From NCBI GenBank assembly GCA_039931615.1, contig JBDTRR010000010.1, forward strand, positions 49,785 to 113,784: a DNA stretch of 64,000 nt, read 5' to 3'. The first letter of the stretch is position 1, and each line of letters opens with the position of its first letter. Of the stretch, positions 18,802 to 31,030 are shown in pieces. The stretch is from JAHFUI01 sp039931615. GTDB lineage: Bacteria > Acidobacteriota > Vicinamibacteria > Vicinamibacterales > CAVVIG01. The position numbers and the translations under genes are program-made. The notes below the pieces were generated by a model that worked only from the letters and a program-made list of their open reading frames with translations, had not been told where the DNA came from and did no database searches.

Positions 18802-20397
18802 TCACGACAGCCTGATGATGCTCGCCTCGCGGATCGCCGGCACACGGCGGATTTCCTCGACCGCCGCCTCGAGCGCGGGCGCCGCGTGGACATCTTCGTC
18901 GACGTTGACGACGCCGATGGCGCCGGCGCCGCCGCGACCGAGGGCGAAGCTCGCAATGTTGACCCCGTGGCGGCCGAGGATGGTGCCGACCTCGCCGATC
19001 ACGCCCGGTTGGTCGTCGTTGACGAGCAGGAGCATCGTGCCGGCCAGCGGCGCCTCGACGCTGACGCCGTTGACCGACACCAGCCGCAGGCTGGCCGGCT
19101 CGAACACGGTGCCCTCCACCCATCGTTCGCCGGCGCTGGTCTCCAGCTTGACCGAGAGCAGGCTGACGAAATCGCGCTGACGGGTACTGCGCGATTCGAT
19201 GACGTCGATGGCGCGGGTCCTGGCCGCGGCGCGGGCGTTGACGATCGAGACGGCGCCCGACAGAATCGGCCGCAGCACGCCGGTCGTGGCGCTCGCCGCC
19301 AGGACGTCGACGCTCCGGCTCTCCGCCAGCGCGCCGTAGTAGCGCACGCCGATGCAGTTGACGCGGGTCGGTCCCATCTGGGCGGCAATCGCGCCCAGAG
19401 CCTCGGCCAGCCGGATCCACGGCTGCAGGCGGTGCAGCTCATCGGCCGGCATCGACGGGAAGTTGACCGCATTGCGGACCGTGCCGTCGCGCAGGAAGTC
19501 GCGGACGGTCGCGGACGTCTCCAGCCCGACCAGTTCCTGTGCCTCCTCGGTGGACGCCGCGATGTGCGGCGTGCAGATCACCTGGGGCAGCCTGGCCAGC
19601 GACCAATCGGTAGGCGGCTCCTGCTCGAACACATCCAGCCCGGCCCCGCTCACGATCCCGGCGTCGATGGCCCGGCGCAGCGCCTGCTCATCAATGAGAC
19701 CGCCGCGCGCCGTATTGACGATGCGCAGACCCGGCTTGCAGCGGGAGAACAGGTCGTCATCGAAGAGATGCCTGGTTTCGACGGTGGACGGGACGTGCAG
19801 GGTCAGATAATCGGCGGCCGCGCACAGTTCGTCGAGCGTCAGCAGCCGGGCGCCCAGGCTGCTGGCGATTTCCGTCGAGATGAACGGGTCGTGCGCCACC
19901 AGATGCATCCCGAAGGCCCGCGCCCGATGCGCCACCTCCTGGCCGATCCGTCCGAGGCCGACGATCCCGAGCGTCTTGCCGCGCAGCTCGTTGCCGAGGA
20001 AGCGGCGTTTTTCCCAGCGCCCGTCCTTCATCGCGTGATCGGCCGCCGGGATCGAGCGCGCCAGCGCCAGCATCAACGCGCAGGCGTGCTCGGCGACGCT
20101 GATGCTGTTGGCGCCCGGCGCGTTGACGACCAGGATGCCGCGCGCGCTCGCGACCGCGACATCGACGTTGTCGACGCCGGCGCCGGCGCGGGCAATCACC
20201 TTCAAGCGCGGCGCGGCTTCGATCAGCGCCGCATCGACCCTGGTCGCGCTGCGCACGAGGATCGCATCGGCGTCCGCCAGATCGATCGCCAGTTCGGCGC
20301 CGGATCGTCCGGTGCGCGCATCGATCGTCCACGCCTCTTCGGCGCGAAGCAGCTCGAGTGCAGAGAGAGGAAGGTCGTCGGCCACCACGATTTTCAT
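18802..20397 (-). CDS. serA: D-3-phosphoglycerate dehydrogenase, long form
   Basis: SerA oxidises 3-phosphoglycerate, the first step of serine synthesis. The 531 residues comprise the substrate and NAD domains (LGIVGLGRIGQEVAHRA), the catalytic Arg in NTARGGLID and the catalytic His in TPHIAAST. The intervening ASB domain and a C-terminal ACT domain (LLLVNDDQPGVIGEVGTIL) place it in the long form, where serine feedback through ACT is typical. The start is the ATG at 20397; a longer frame to 21255 crosses mdh and is rejected. A TATACT hexamer on the minus strand (20406-20411) lies eight bases upstream, so it may be leaderless. Confidence 0.94.
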   Translation of the reverse strand: MKIVVADDLPLSALELLRAEEAWTIDARTGRSGAELAIDLADADAILVRSATRVDAALIEAAPRLKVIARAGAGVDNVDVAVASARGILVVNAPGANSISVAEHACALMLALARSIPAADHAMKDGRWEKRRFLGNELRGKTLGIVGLGRIGQEVAHRARAFGMHLVAHDPFISTEIASSLGARLLTLDELCAAADYLTLHVPSTVETRHLFDDDLFSRCKPGLRIVNTARGGLIDEQALRRAIDAGIVSGAGLDVFEQEPPTDWSLARLPQVICTPHIAASTEEAQELVGLETSATVRDFLRDGTVRNAVNFPSMPADELHRLQPWIRLAEALGAIAAQMGPTRVNCIGVRYYGALAESRSVDVLAASATTGVLRPILSGAVSIVNARAAARTRAIDVIESRSTRQRDFVSLLSVKLETSAGERWVEGTVFEPASLRLVSVNGVSVEAPLAGTMLLLVNDDQPGVIGEVGTILGRHGVNIASFALGRGGAGAIGVVNVDEDVHAAPALEAAVEEIRRVPAIREASIIRLS

Positions 20398-20405
20398 CGC
20401 GAGTG

Positions 20406-20411
20406 AGTATA
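20406..20411 (-). promoter_or_regulatory. Candidate -10 hexamer of serA
   Basis: TATACT on the minus strand ends eight bases before the serA ATG. The overlapping plus-strand reading is TATAAT (20408-20413), so direction is ambiguous, although the plus-strand version would give mdh a leader of more than 300 bases. No matched -35 is clear. Confidence 0.4.
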
Positions 20412-20522
20412 ATCCCCTGCGTTTCAAACGGGGCGCGGGGCGCGCGGATCGGCGTTGCCCTGCCGTGGTGCAAACCGCTAAAACATTCCAGATGGTCCGT
20501 AACAACGCGGTAACGCGCCACC

Positions 20523-20553
20523 TTTTCCACAGACTTTTCCACAGAACCTGTGT
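20523..20553 (+). promoter_or_regulatory. Two DnaA-box-like sites upstream of mdh
   Basis: TTTTCCACA occurs at 20523-20531 and again at 20535-20543, 12 bp apart, each matching TTWTNCACA. A related inverted site, CTGTGTGAA, follows. These lie in the 330-bp gap between the divergent serA and mdh genes, which otherwise contains no gene that I can support. They could bind DnaA as a regulator. Confidence 0.5.
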
Positions 20554-20727
20554 GAATCGTCGCCGACGTTCGTAGGGAGCTGACCTAAAGAGAACACCAT
20601 CATCGATCGCTGCTAGTGCTGAGGCGGCGGGTGTCATCCCGCATCGTCTGCGGTGTGCGGTTCGACACAGCGGCGTGTCGGCGGGCAGAGATCTGAAGAC
20701 CAGGCAAGCGTCAACAAGGAGATCGAG

Positions 20728-21654
20728 ATGAATCGCAAAGTGACCGTCGTCGGTGGAGCGGGCAACGTCGGCGCAACGGTCGCCCGCGGTGTCGCGGACA
20801 AGCAGCTGGCCGACGTCGTCGTCATCGACATCGCGGATCAGAAGGCGGCCGGTATCGCGCTCGACATGCTGGAGGCCTGTCCGGTGTGGGGATCGGATTC
20901 CCGCGTCATGGGGACCGGCGACTACGCCGCCTGCGCCGATTCGGACATCGTCGTCATCACGTCGGGCGTGCCGAGGAAGCCGGGCATGAGCCGCGATGAT
21001 CTGCTGAGCGTGAATTACAAGATCATGCAGCAGGTCACCGAGCAGGTCATCAAGTACGCGCCCGACGCCATCATCATTCCGGTGGCCAACCCGCTCGACG
21101 CGATGGCGCAGGCGATCTACAAGCTCAGCGGGTTTCCGCGCGAGCGTGTCATTGGCATGGCCGGCGTGCTTGACTCGGCGCGGATGCGCGCCTTCATTGC
21201 CAAGGAACTGGACGTGTCGGTCGACAACGTCCACGCCTTCGTGCTCGGCGGCCACGGCGACACGATGGTGCCGCTGCCGCGCTATTCGACGGTGGCCGGA
21301 ATTCCGATTACCGATCTGATGGACAAGGCGACGATCGACCGGATCGTCGCGCGCACGGCCCGCGGCGGATTGGAGATTACCGAGATGGTCGGCACCAGCG
21401 CCTGGTACGCGCCGGGGGCGTCGGTGGTGCAGATGATCGAGGCGATCCTGCTCGACAAGAAGCGGATCCTGCCCTGTTCCGTCTTCCTGCAGGGTGAATA
21501 CGGCGTCCGCGACCTCTTCGTCGGCGTGCCGTGCAAGCTGGGCGCACGGGGGGTGGAGAAGATCATCGAGATCACCCTGACGCCCGATGAAGACGCCGCG
21601 TTCAAGAAGTCGGCGGCGGCGGTGAAGGAACTGGTCGACGTGATCAAGGTCTGA
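20728..21654 (+). CDS. mdh: Malate dehydrogenase (LDH-like type)
   Basis: The enzyme oxidises malate to oxaloacetate with NAD. The 308 residues show the Rossmann loop GGAGNVGATVARGV, the substrate loop GVPRKPGMSRDDLL (the Arg marks malate rather than lactate specificity), VANPLDAMAQ and the catalytic His in GGHGDTMVPL. The start is the ATG at 20728, six bases after an AAGGAG Shine-Dalgarno (20716-20721). An in-frame extension to 20653 is rejected. It opens a block of TCA genes (sdh, sucCD, kor) on both strands. Confidence 0.96.
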   Translation: MNRKVTVVGGAGNVGATVARGVADKQLADVVVIDIADQKAAGIALDMLEACPVWGSDSRVMGTGDYAACADSDIVVITSGVPRKPGMSRDDLLSVNYKIMQQVTEQVIKYAPDAIIIPVANPLDAMAQAIYKLSGFPRERVIGMAGVLDSARMRAFIAKELDVSVDNVHAFVLGGHGDTMVPLPRYSTVAGIPITDLMDKATIDRIVARTARGGLEITEMVGTSAWYAPGASVVQMIEAILLDKKRILPCSVFLQGEYGVRDLFVGVPCKLGARGVEKIIEITLTPDEDAAFKKSAAAVKELVDVIKV

Positions 21655-21710
21655 TCACCGGCGCCACGCCCGGTGCTGGAGTCGGACCCTGCGCGCGGGC
21701 CCCGTTCGTC

Positions 21711-21772
21711 CGTGGGATCCGGCTTCAGCCGGATTGATCCCTGGTCCGACTGAAGTCGGACGCCACCTGCGA
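21711..21772. repeat. Palindromic repeat pair between convergent mdh and sdhB
   Basis: GGATCCGGCTTCAGCCGGAT at about 21716-21735 and the inverted GTCCGACTGAAGTCGGACGC at 21744-21763 form two hairpins that also pair with each other. This is the same plan as at 8351 and in mutL. The copy lies between the stops of two convergent genes and could form a bidirectional 3' hairpin. Confidence 0.75.
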
Positions 21773-21786
21773 TACTGACGGCCTGG

Positions 21787-22532
21787 CTATTTCCCTGCGA
21801 TCATCACCGCCCGGACGTACTCGCGCGTCATCCGGGCGATGTTGGAGATCGGAATCTCCTTCGGGCAGACCGCCTCGCACTCGCCCTCGTTCGAGCAGCT
21901 GCCGAAGCCGTCGGCGTCGGCCTGCGCGATCATCGTCACCACCCGGCGGGACCGCTCGACCTGACCTTGCGGCAGCAGCGCGAGCTGCGAAATCTTGGCG
22001 CTCATGAAGAGATGCGCCGAGGCGTTCTTGCACGCCGCGACGCAGGCGCCGCAGCCGATGCAGGCGGCCGAGTCCATCGCCGTTTCCGACACCGCTTTCG
22101 GGATCAGGATGGCATTGCCGTCCTGGGCGCCGCCGACGTTGGCCGAAACGAACCCGCCGGCGGCGATGATCCGATCGAAGGCGCTCCGGTCGACGACCAG
22201 ATCCTTGATGACCGGGAAGGCCTTGGCCCGCCACGGCTCGACGGTGATGGTGTCGCCGTCCTTGAAGCGGCGCATGTGCAGCTGACAGACGGTGGTCCCG
22301 CGGTCGGGGCCGTGCGGGATGCCGTTGACGACCAGGCTGCAGGTGCCGCAGATGCCTTCGCGGCAATCGGAGTCGAACGCAATGGCGTCCTTGCCTTGAC
22401 GAATCAGGCCCTCGTTGACAACGTCGAGCATCTCGAGAAACGACATGTCGGGCGAGACCTCGTGAGCGGCGTAGCTCTCGAGCCGCCCGGCCGCCGTCGC
22501 CCCGGTCTGCCGCCAGATCTTCAGATTCAGTT

Positions 22533-22536
<4 letters not shown>
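21787..22536 (-). CDS. sdhB: Succinate dehydrogenase/fumarate reductase iron-sulfur subunit
   Basis: The subunit carries three Fe-S clusters between the flavoprotein and the membrane quinone site. The 249 residues have the [2Fe-2S] motif CREGICGTC and the motifs CIGCGACVAAC and CSNEGECEAVCP for the other clusters. The start is a GTG (22536) that overlaps the sdhA stop (GTGA), so translation is coupled. The longer open frame to 22920 is a shadow of sdhA. The order sdhC-sdhA-sdhB with one cytochrome subunit matches the type B (Bacillus/Bacteroidetes) complex. Confidence 0.95.
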
Positions 22537-24442
<1,906 letters not shown>

Positions 24443-24446
<4 letters not shown>

Positions 24447-25117
24447 GACCGCGCTCCCAGAAAATGCGCCCAGAGGGCAATGACGATGAAGGCGCCGGCA
24501 ATCAGGACGGCCATCGCCTTGCCGGCGGCCATGATGCGGGGCGTCCAGCGGGACTGATCGGCGCCGACCGACTGGAAGGCGCTGGCGACGCCGTGCCAGA
24601 GATGCGAGCCGACCACCAGCATGCTCAGCACGTAGAACACCACCAGCAGCGGGTTGGCGAAATTCTCCATCTCGAGCCGGTAGAGATCGCGGATGCCGGT
24701 CGCCGGGGCGAGGTACTCGGCGCCGTACTTGAACTGCCGGACGTGAATCACCACGAACACGAGCAGCCACAGACCGGAGAAGATCATCGTCGTCGAGGCG
24801 AAGGTCTTGCGGCTGGGCGGGCCGGCCGGCCGCTTCTGCTGATACTTCACCGGCCGCGCTTTCTGGTTGGCCAGGTACATCGCCACGGTCTTGTAGATGT
24901 GCAGCAGGAAGACGAGCACCAGCCCGATCTCGATGACTGGAATCAGCGGATTGCTGAGCAGCATGTGCGAGTAGTCGTTGAAGGTGTCCCGCCCGGCCAG
25001 CACCATCAGGTTGCCGGCGATGTGGGTGATGAGATAGAGGAACAAAGCCAGACCGGTGGCGCCGATCAGGAGCTTGGTCCCGACCGAAGAACTGAAGACC
25101 CGTAAGCGTGTCGCCAT
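24443..25117 (-). CDS. sdhC: Succinate dehydrogenase cytochrome b subunit, type B
   Basis: This is the membrane anchor of complex II. The 224 residues contain five hydrophobic helices, beginning VGTKLLIGATGLALFLYLIT and ending AVLIAGAFIVIALWAHFL. Conserved histidines for two hemes are visible in ITHIAGN, LLHIYKT, VIHVRQFK and SHLWHGV. The single fused cytochrome subunit fits type B enzymes that use menaquinone in many bacteria. It is the first gene of the leftward sdhCAB operon and is divergent from sucC, with a 142-bp gap between the two starts. Confidence 0.93.
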
Positions 25118-25259
25118 GTACCGGAGATGTTACTTTCGACCAACAGTGTCTGTCGAGACGCCGCGACCACGACGCGGCGCGGTCGCCGCGTCGTGTCGCC
25201 TGTCGGCCGCCGCGTTGACGAGCCCGCCGTCACCGCGTTACCATCGAATGTTTGCCATC

Positions 25260-26420
<1,161 letters not shown>

Positions 26421-26523
26421 CGGCGTCGCTGTCGCTGGCGCGACGGGACGCGGCGCGGACGCCGGCGTCCCGGGTGCGTGCGCTGTCGCCCGTGCGTATT
26501 TCCGCAGTGAGTGTGATGAGGCT

Positions 26524-27396
26524 ATGGCTGTTCTGATTGATAAATCGACCCGCCTGGTTGTCCAGGGATTGACCGGCCGCGAAGGGACCTTTCACGCCAA
26601 GCAGGCGGCCGCCTACGGCACCAACGTCGTCGGCGGCGTCACCCCGGGCAAAGGCGGGACGCGGCACGAAGGCTGGCCGATCTTCAACACCGTCCACGAT
26701 GCGGTCAAGGAGACCGGCGCCAACGCGTCGGTGATCTTCGTGCCGCCGCCGTTCGCCGCCGACGCGGTGATGGAAGCCGCCGACGCCGGGCTCGCCCTGG
26801 CTGTCTGCATCACCGAAGGCGTGCCGACGCTCGACATGATGCGGGCGTTCACCTTCCTGCAGTCCCGATCGATGCGACTGGTCGGTCCGAACTGCCCGGG
26901 GCTGATCTCGCCCGGCAAGGCCAAGGCCGGCATCATCCCCGGCAACATCTGCAAGGAGGGCCGGATCGGCATCGTCTCCAAGAGCGGCACCCTGACCTAC
27001 GAAGCGGTGCATCAGTTGACCAAGCTGGGCCTCGGCCAGACGACCTGCATCGGCATCGGCGGCGATCCGCTGATCGGCACCAGCCACATCGACGCGCTGC
27101 AGCTGTTCGCCGACGATCCGGACACCGAAGCGGTGATCATGATCGGGGAGATCGGCGGCACCGCCGAGGAAGAGGCGGCGGCGTGGATCAAGACCCATTT
27201 CAAGAAGCCGGTGGTTGGATTCATTGCCGGTCAGACGGCGCCGCCCGGCCGCCGGATGGGCCACGCCGGGGCGATCATCGCCGGCGGCACCGGCACGGCG
27301 GCCGAGAAGATGGCGGCGCTGAGCGCGGCCGGCGTCAAGGTCGTCAAGAGCCCGGCCGACATGGGGCGCGCGATCATGGATGTGCTGGGGCACTGA
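26524..27396 (+). CDS. sucD: Succinyl-CoA synthetase alpha subunit
   Basis: This is the CoA-binding subunit with the phosphorylated active-site histidine, placed in RRMGHAGAIIAGG near the C-terminus. The CoA-binding N-terminus has VLIDKSTRLVVQGLTGREG and GGVTPGKGG. The later PNCPGLISPG and GIGGDPLIGTSHIDAL are also typical. The 290 residues are the family length. The start is the ATG at 26524, after a modest GAGGCT. The open frame extending back to 26386 overlaps sucC and is rejected. Confidence 0.96.
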   Translation: MAVLIDKSTRLVVQGLTGREGTFHAKQAAAYGTNVVGGVTPGKGGTRHEGWPIFNTVHDAVKETGANASVIFVPPPFAADAVMEAADAGLALAVCITEGVPTLDMMRAFTFLQSRSMRLVGPNCPGLISPGKAKAGIIPGNICKEGRIGIVSKSGTLTYEAVHQLTKLGLGQTTCIGIGGDPLIGTSHIDALQLFADDPDTEAVIMIGEIGGTAEEEAAAWIKTHFKKPVVGFIAGQTAPPGRRMGHAGAIIAGGTGTAAEKMAALSAAGVKVVKSPADMGRAIMDVLGH

Positions 27397-27444
27397 CGTC
27401 GAGAATCTGACCAGTCGAGCATCACGTGCTGAAACCCTCCAGAC

Positions 27445-27474
27445 TTGAGCCTGCCCATTCGGGCCTTGTATACT
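27445..27474 (+). promoter_or_regulatory. Sigma-70-type promoter of the korAB operon
   Basis: TTGAGC (27445-27450) and TATACT (27469-27474) are separated by 18 bp. Transcription would begin near 27481, about 66 bases before the korA ATG, whose Shine-Dalgarno-like AAGGA lies 8 bases upstream. The korAB genes thus look separately promoted from sucCD. Confidence 0.6.
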
Positions 27475-27546
27475 TATCCAGACCATCCAGTGGGGCGAGA
27501 GCCCGCCGCGAACTCCTCTATTTACCTACGGTTTAAGGACTTACGA

Positions 27547-29439
27547 ATGGCACCGACAGACGTCGCCCTCCAGGAACAGCAGCGCACCAGCAGTCGCGAA
27601 CGAGTCGTCAACGATTTCAGCATCCAGGTCGCGACGGTCAACGGGTCAGGCAGCCAGACCGCGAACCTCGTGCTGCTGCGATCGATCCTGCTCATGGGCG
27701 TGCCGGTCTCCGGCAAGAACATGTTTCCCTCCAACATCGCCGGGTTGCCCACCTGGTACACGATTCGGACCAGTAAGCGCGGCTACATCGCGCGGAAGAA
27801 AGAAGTCGACTTCCTGGTCGCGATGAACGCCGAGACCGCCAAGGAAGACGTGCTGACCCTGGACCCGGGCGCGGCGGTGGTCTACGACGAGCCGCTCAAG
27901 CTGAACACGCTGCGCCAGGACCTGGTGTTCTATCCAGTGCCGTTCGACAAGCTGGTCGCGCCGGTCTGTCCCGACGCCAAGCTGCGCCGCCTCGTGCGCA
28001 ACATGATCTACGACGGCGTGCTCGCCAAGCTGCTCGGGATCGACCTGGCGCTGATGGAGAAGGCGCTCGGGAAGCAGCTCGGCAAGAAGGCCAAGGCGGT
28101 CACGCTCAACGCCGGCGCGCTCAAGGCGGGGTGGGACTACGCGGAGGCGACGTTCACCAAACAGGATCCGTTCGTCGTCGAGCCGATGAACGAGACGGCC
28201 GGCAAGATCCTGATCGAGGGCAACGCGGCGGCGGCGATCGGCTGCATGATGGCGGGCGTGACGGTCGTGGCCTGGTATCCGATCACGCCGTCCTCGTCGC
28301 TGTGCGAGTCGCTGATCGGCTACATGAAGAAGTACCGGGTCGACAAGGCGACCGGCAAGGCGACGTTCGCCATCGTCCAGGCCGAGGACGAGATCGCGTC
28401 GCTCGGCATGGTGATCGGCGCCAGCTGGGCCGGCGCGCGGGCGATGACGGCGACCGCCGGTCCGGGGATCTCGCTGATGTCCGAGTTCGCCGGGCTGGCC
28501 TACTACGCCGAGGTCCCGGCGGTGATTTTCGATGTGCAGCGGGTCGGGCCGTCGACCGGCCTGCCGACGCGCACGGCGCAGGGCGACCTGCTCGCCACCG
28601 CCTTCCTGTCCCACGGCGACACCAAGCACATCATGCTCATCCCCTCCTCGGTCGAGGAGTGCTACACGATGGCCCAGGATGCGTTCGATCTCGCCGAGCT
28701 GTTCCAGACGCCGGTGTTCGTCATGCTCGATCTCGATCTCGGGATGAACAACTGGATGTCCGACGGGTTCACCTATCCGAACCGGCCGATCAATCGCGGC
28801 AAGCTGCTGACCCAGGACAACCTCAAGAGCCTCGGCGAGTGGGGCCGCTACAAGGACGTCGACGGCGACGGCATTCCCTACCGCACCTTCCCTGGCGACG
28901 GCATGACGCCCTACTTCGCGCGCGGGTCCGGCCACAATGCCAAGGGCCAGTACAGCGAGCGGCCGGACGACTACGTCGACAACATGGACCGTCTGGTCCG
29001 CAAGTTCGACAGCTCGCGGGCCCACGTGCCGAAACCGGTCGTCGAGGTGGTGCCGGACGCCAAGATCGGCTTCATCGGCTACGGCACCTCGCATTGGGCG
29101 ATCGGCGAGAGCCGCGATCAGCTGCGCGAGGAGATGGACGTCAAGACCTCGTACTTCCGTCTCCGCGCCTATCCGTTCACCGATGAGCTGGTGACGTTCA
29201 TCGACGCGCATGAGCGGGTCTACATCATCGAGCAGAATCGCGATGCGCAGCTGCTGCAGCTGATGAAGCTCGAGCTGTCGCCCGAGCGTCAGATGCGGCT
29301 GCGCAGCGTGCTGCACTACAACGGGTTGCCGATCGATGCCCGCAGCGTGACCGACGACGTGCTGGCGCAGGAAGGCTTTGAAGTGGCGAAGAAAAATGTC
29401 CGTACCGGCGCGTCGTCCGGCATGACGGGTGGAGAATAA
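27547..29439 (+). CDS. korA: 2-oxoacid:acceptor oxidoreductase, fused gamma-alpha subunit (KorA type)
   Basis: This is the large subunit of a ferredoxin-dependent 2-oxoacid oxidoreductase, probably 2-oxoglutarate given the TCA neighbours. The N-terminal gamma domain (about 20-200) contains VNGSGSQTANLVLLRSILLM and GLPTWYTIRTSKRGY. The alpha domain starts at GNAAAAIGCMMAGVTVVAWY, with PITPSSSLCE as the diagnostic motif. The 630 residues suit gamma-alpha fusions. It is paired with the TPP-binding beta subunit 2 bp after its stop. Pyruvate or a branched-chain oxoacid is the alternative substrate. Confidence 0.9.
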   Translation: MAPTDVALQEQQRTSSRERVVNDFSIQVATVNGSGSQTANLVLLRSILLMGVPVSGKNMFPSNIAGLPTWYTIRTSKRGYIARKKEVDFLVAMNAETAKEDVLTLDPGAAVVYDEPLKLNTLRQDLVFYPVPFDKLVAPVCPDAKLRRLVRNMIYDGVLAKLLGIDLALMEKALGKQLGKKAKAVTLNAGALKAGWDYAEATFTKQDPFVVEPMNETAGKILIEGNAAAAIGCMMAGVTVVAWYPITPSSSLCESLIGYMKKYRVDKATGKATFAIVQAEDEIASLGMVIGASWAGARAMTATAGPGISLMSEFAGLAYYAEVPAVIFDVQRVGPSTGLPTRTAQGDLLATAFLSHGDTKHIMLIPSSVEECYTMAQDAFDLAELFQTPVFVMLDLDLGMNNWMSDGFTYPNRPINRGKLLTQDNLKSLGEWGRYKDVDGDGIPYRTFPGDGMTPYFARGSGHNAKGQYSERPDDYVDNMDRLVRKFDSSRAHVPKPVVEVVPDAKIGFIGYGTSHWAIGESRDQLREEMDVKTSYFRLRAYPFTDELVTFIDAHERVYIIEQNRDAQLLQLMKLELSPERQMRLRSVLHYNGLPIDARSVTDDVLAQEGFEVAKKNVRTGASSGMTGGE

Positions 29440-29441
29440 CC

Positions 29442-30464
29442 ATGGCCGGAAAAATCAACCGAATCGGGCTCGAAGCAATCACCTACAAGGGCGGCAAGAC
29501 GACGCTCTGCGCCGGCTGCGGCCACAATGCGATCTCCGAGCGCATCATCGACGCCTTCTTCGAGATGGGCGTCGATCCGCGGCAGGTCATCAAGCTGTCG
29601 GGCATCGGCTGCTCGAGCAAGAGCCCGGCCTACTTCCTGGGCGGCTCGCACGGCTTCAACACCGTGCACGGCCGCATGCCGTCGATCGGCACCGGCGCGA
29701 TGCTCGCCAACAAGAAGCTGATCGCGATCGGCGTCAGCGGCGACGGCGACACCGGCGCGATCGGCATCGGCCAGTTCGTCCACCTGATGCGCCGCAACCT
29801 GCCGATCATCTACATCATCGAGGACAACGGCTGCTACGGGTTGACCAAGGGGCAGTTCTCGCCGACCGCGGATCTCGGATCGAAGCTGAAGACCGGCATC
29901 GTCAACGACCTGCCGCCGATCGACACCTGCGCGCTGGCGATCCAGCTCGGCGCGACGTTCGTGGCGCGATCGTTCTCCGGCGACAAGAAGCAGCTGCTGT
30001 CGCTGCTGAAGGCCGCGTTGTCGCACCGCGGCACGGTCATGCTCGACGTCATCTCGCCGTGCGTCACCTTCAACGATCACGAAGGGTCGACCAAGAGCTA
30101 CGCCTACGTGAAGGAGCACGACGATCCGCTCGAGGAGCTCAGCTTCGTGCCGTTCTTCGAGGACATCAGCGTCGACTACGAGCCGGGCTCGACGCAGGAA
30201 GTGACGATGCACGACGGTTCGAGGCTGTTCCTGAAGAAGCTCGAGGAAGAGTACGACCCGACCGACAAGATCACGGCGTTGAAGCGGCTGCACGAAACGG
30301 CGCGGCGCGGCGAGTTTGCCACCGGCATCATCTACATCGAGCCCGATCGCGACGACTTCCTGACCCAGCTCAACCTGGTCGACGAGCCGCTGGCGACGCT
30401 GCCGCTCAGCCGGGTCCGGCCGGGGCCAGAGGCGTTGGAGGAGATCATGGAAGGATTGCGCTAG
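29442..30464 (+). CDS. korB: 2-oxoacid:acceptor oxidoreductase, TPP-binding beta subunit
   Basis: The beta subunit binds thiamine diphosphate and an Fe-S cluster. The 340 residues include TLCAGCGHNAISERI and GIGCSSKSPAYF, whose cysteines fit the [4Fe-4S] site. The TPP/Mg loop is GVSGDGDTGAIGIGQ followed by IIYIIEDNGCYGLTKGQFSP. The C-terminus is longer than the minimal beta subunit and has an acidic tail. It starts with an ATG just after the korA stop. No ferredoxin gene is seen in the window. Confidence 0.92.
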   Translation: MAGKINRIGLEAITYKGGKTTLCAGCGHNAISERIIDAFFEMGVDPRQVIKLSGIGCSSKSPAYFLGGSHGFNTVHGRMPSIGTGAMLANKKLIAIGVSGDGDTGAIGIGQFVHLMRRNLPIIYIIEDNGCYGLTKGQFSPTADLGSKLKTGIVNDLPPIDTCALAIQLGATFVARSFSGDKKQLLSLLKAALSHRGTVMLDVISPCVTFNDHEGSTKSYAYVKEHDDPLEELSFVPFFEDISVDYEPGSTQEVTMHDGSRLFLKKLEEEYDPTDKITALKRLHETARRGEFATGIIYIEPDRDDFLTQLNLVDEPLATLPLSRVRPGPEALEEIMEGLR

Positions 30465-30556
30465 AGAATCGGGTGATCGGCGATCGGGTGATCGGCGATC
30501 GACGGTGGTCGGCGACACCGATCGGGTGATCGCGATTGACAGGCGATTTCATCGCG
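30463..30556. repeat. GATCGGGTGATCGGC low-complexity repeat, left of the four-helix gene
   Basis: Units like GATCGGCGATCGGGTGATCG repeat several times after korB. A similar tract in reverse orientation (CGATCACCGATCGCC at 31000-31020) lies on the other side of the four-helix-bundle gene. The two tracts flank that gene as an inverted pair. Confidence 0.75.
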
Positions 30557-30571
30557 GGACCGGCGATCGGA

Positions 30572-30970
30572 TCATCGCCGGTCCTTTTCTTTGGCGGTGC
30601 GGTAGCTGCTGCCGAAGATGGCCACCAGCTCACGGGCCTCTGCCAGCAGCCAGAGAATCTCCGAACCGTCGGCGAGCTGTAGTTTGGATATCAACTCCAG
30701 CCACCCGAGGCTCTCATCAGCTTCCTCTGTGACCACTCCAAGCTTCGCGGTGAACTCTCTGTGCGACCGGCCCCGGCCGGCCGCACGATAGTTCATGGCG
30801 ACTGATGTTGCCGCGCCTATCAGCTGAGCACCGATGTGGCGCGCCTCCCAATTGCGTGGCAAGACCCGACAGAAGCGCACAGTCCGAACGGCGAACTCCA
30901 TCGACCGGTGGCGAAGTTCCTCTGGAGTCACGGCTGACCACATCGCACCGGCCGTGCCAGTCAGCGACAT
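30572..30970 (-). CDS. Four-helix bundle protein (S23/IVP family)
   Basis: The 132 residues carry the family pattern: FAVRTVRFCRVLP, then RHIGAQLIGAATSVAMNYRA, REFTAKLGVVTEEADESLGW and LELISKLQL. Such proteins are best known as the ORFs inside intervening sequences of 23S rRNA genes, and are related in fold to the accessory protein Avd of diversity-generating retroelements. Their own function is unknown. Homologs usually begin near TPEELRHRS, so translation may start at the Met at about 30943 rather than 30970. Here the gene stands alone between two inverted GATCGG repeat tracts, which suggests it arrived as a cassette. Confidence 0.8.
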   Translation of the reverse strand: MSLTGTAGAMWSAVTPEELRHRSMEFAVRTVRFCRVLPRNWEARHIGAQLIGAATSVAMNYRAAGRGRSHREFTAKLGVVTEEADESLGWLELISKLQLADGSEILWLLAEARELVAIFGSSYRTAKEKDRR

Positions 30971-30991
30971 TCGTAAGCTTAGAGAAACCGC

Positions 30992-31025
30992 ACCTCAATC
31001 GCCGATCACCGATCGCCGATCGCAG
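30992..31025. repeat. GATCGG repeat, right of the four-helix gene
   Basis: CAATCGCCGATCACCGATCG and the following GCCGATCGCAG are the reverse-complement counterpart of the tract after korB. Together the two tracts bracket the four-helix-bundle gene. Confidence 0.65.
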
Positions 31026-31030
31026 ATTCT

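Noticed and set aside
20398..20727. A replication origin at the DnaA-like boxes
   Set aside because: There are only two good boxes, no AT-rich unwinding stretch, and no dnaA, dnaN, gidA or parAB nearby. Local regulation is more likely.
30572..30970. A diversity-generating retroelement around the four-helix-bundle gene
   Set aside because: No reverse transcriptase, template repeat or variable repeat is present next to it. The gene fits the S23/IVP family better than Avd.
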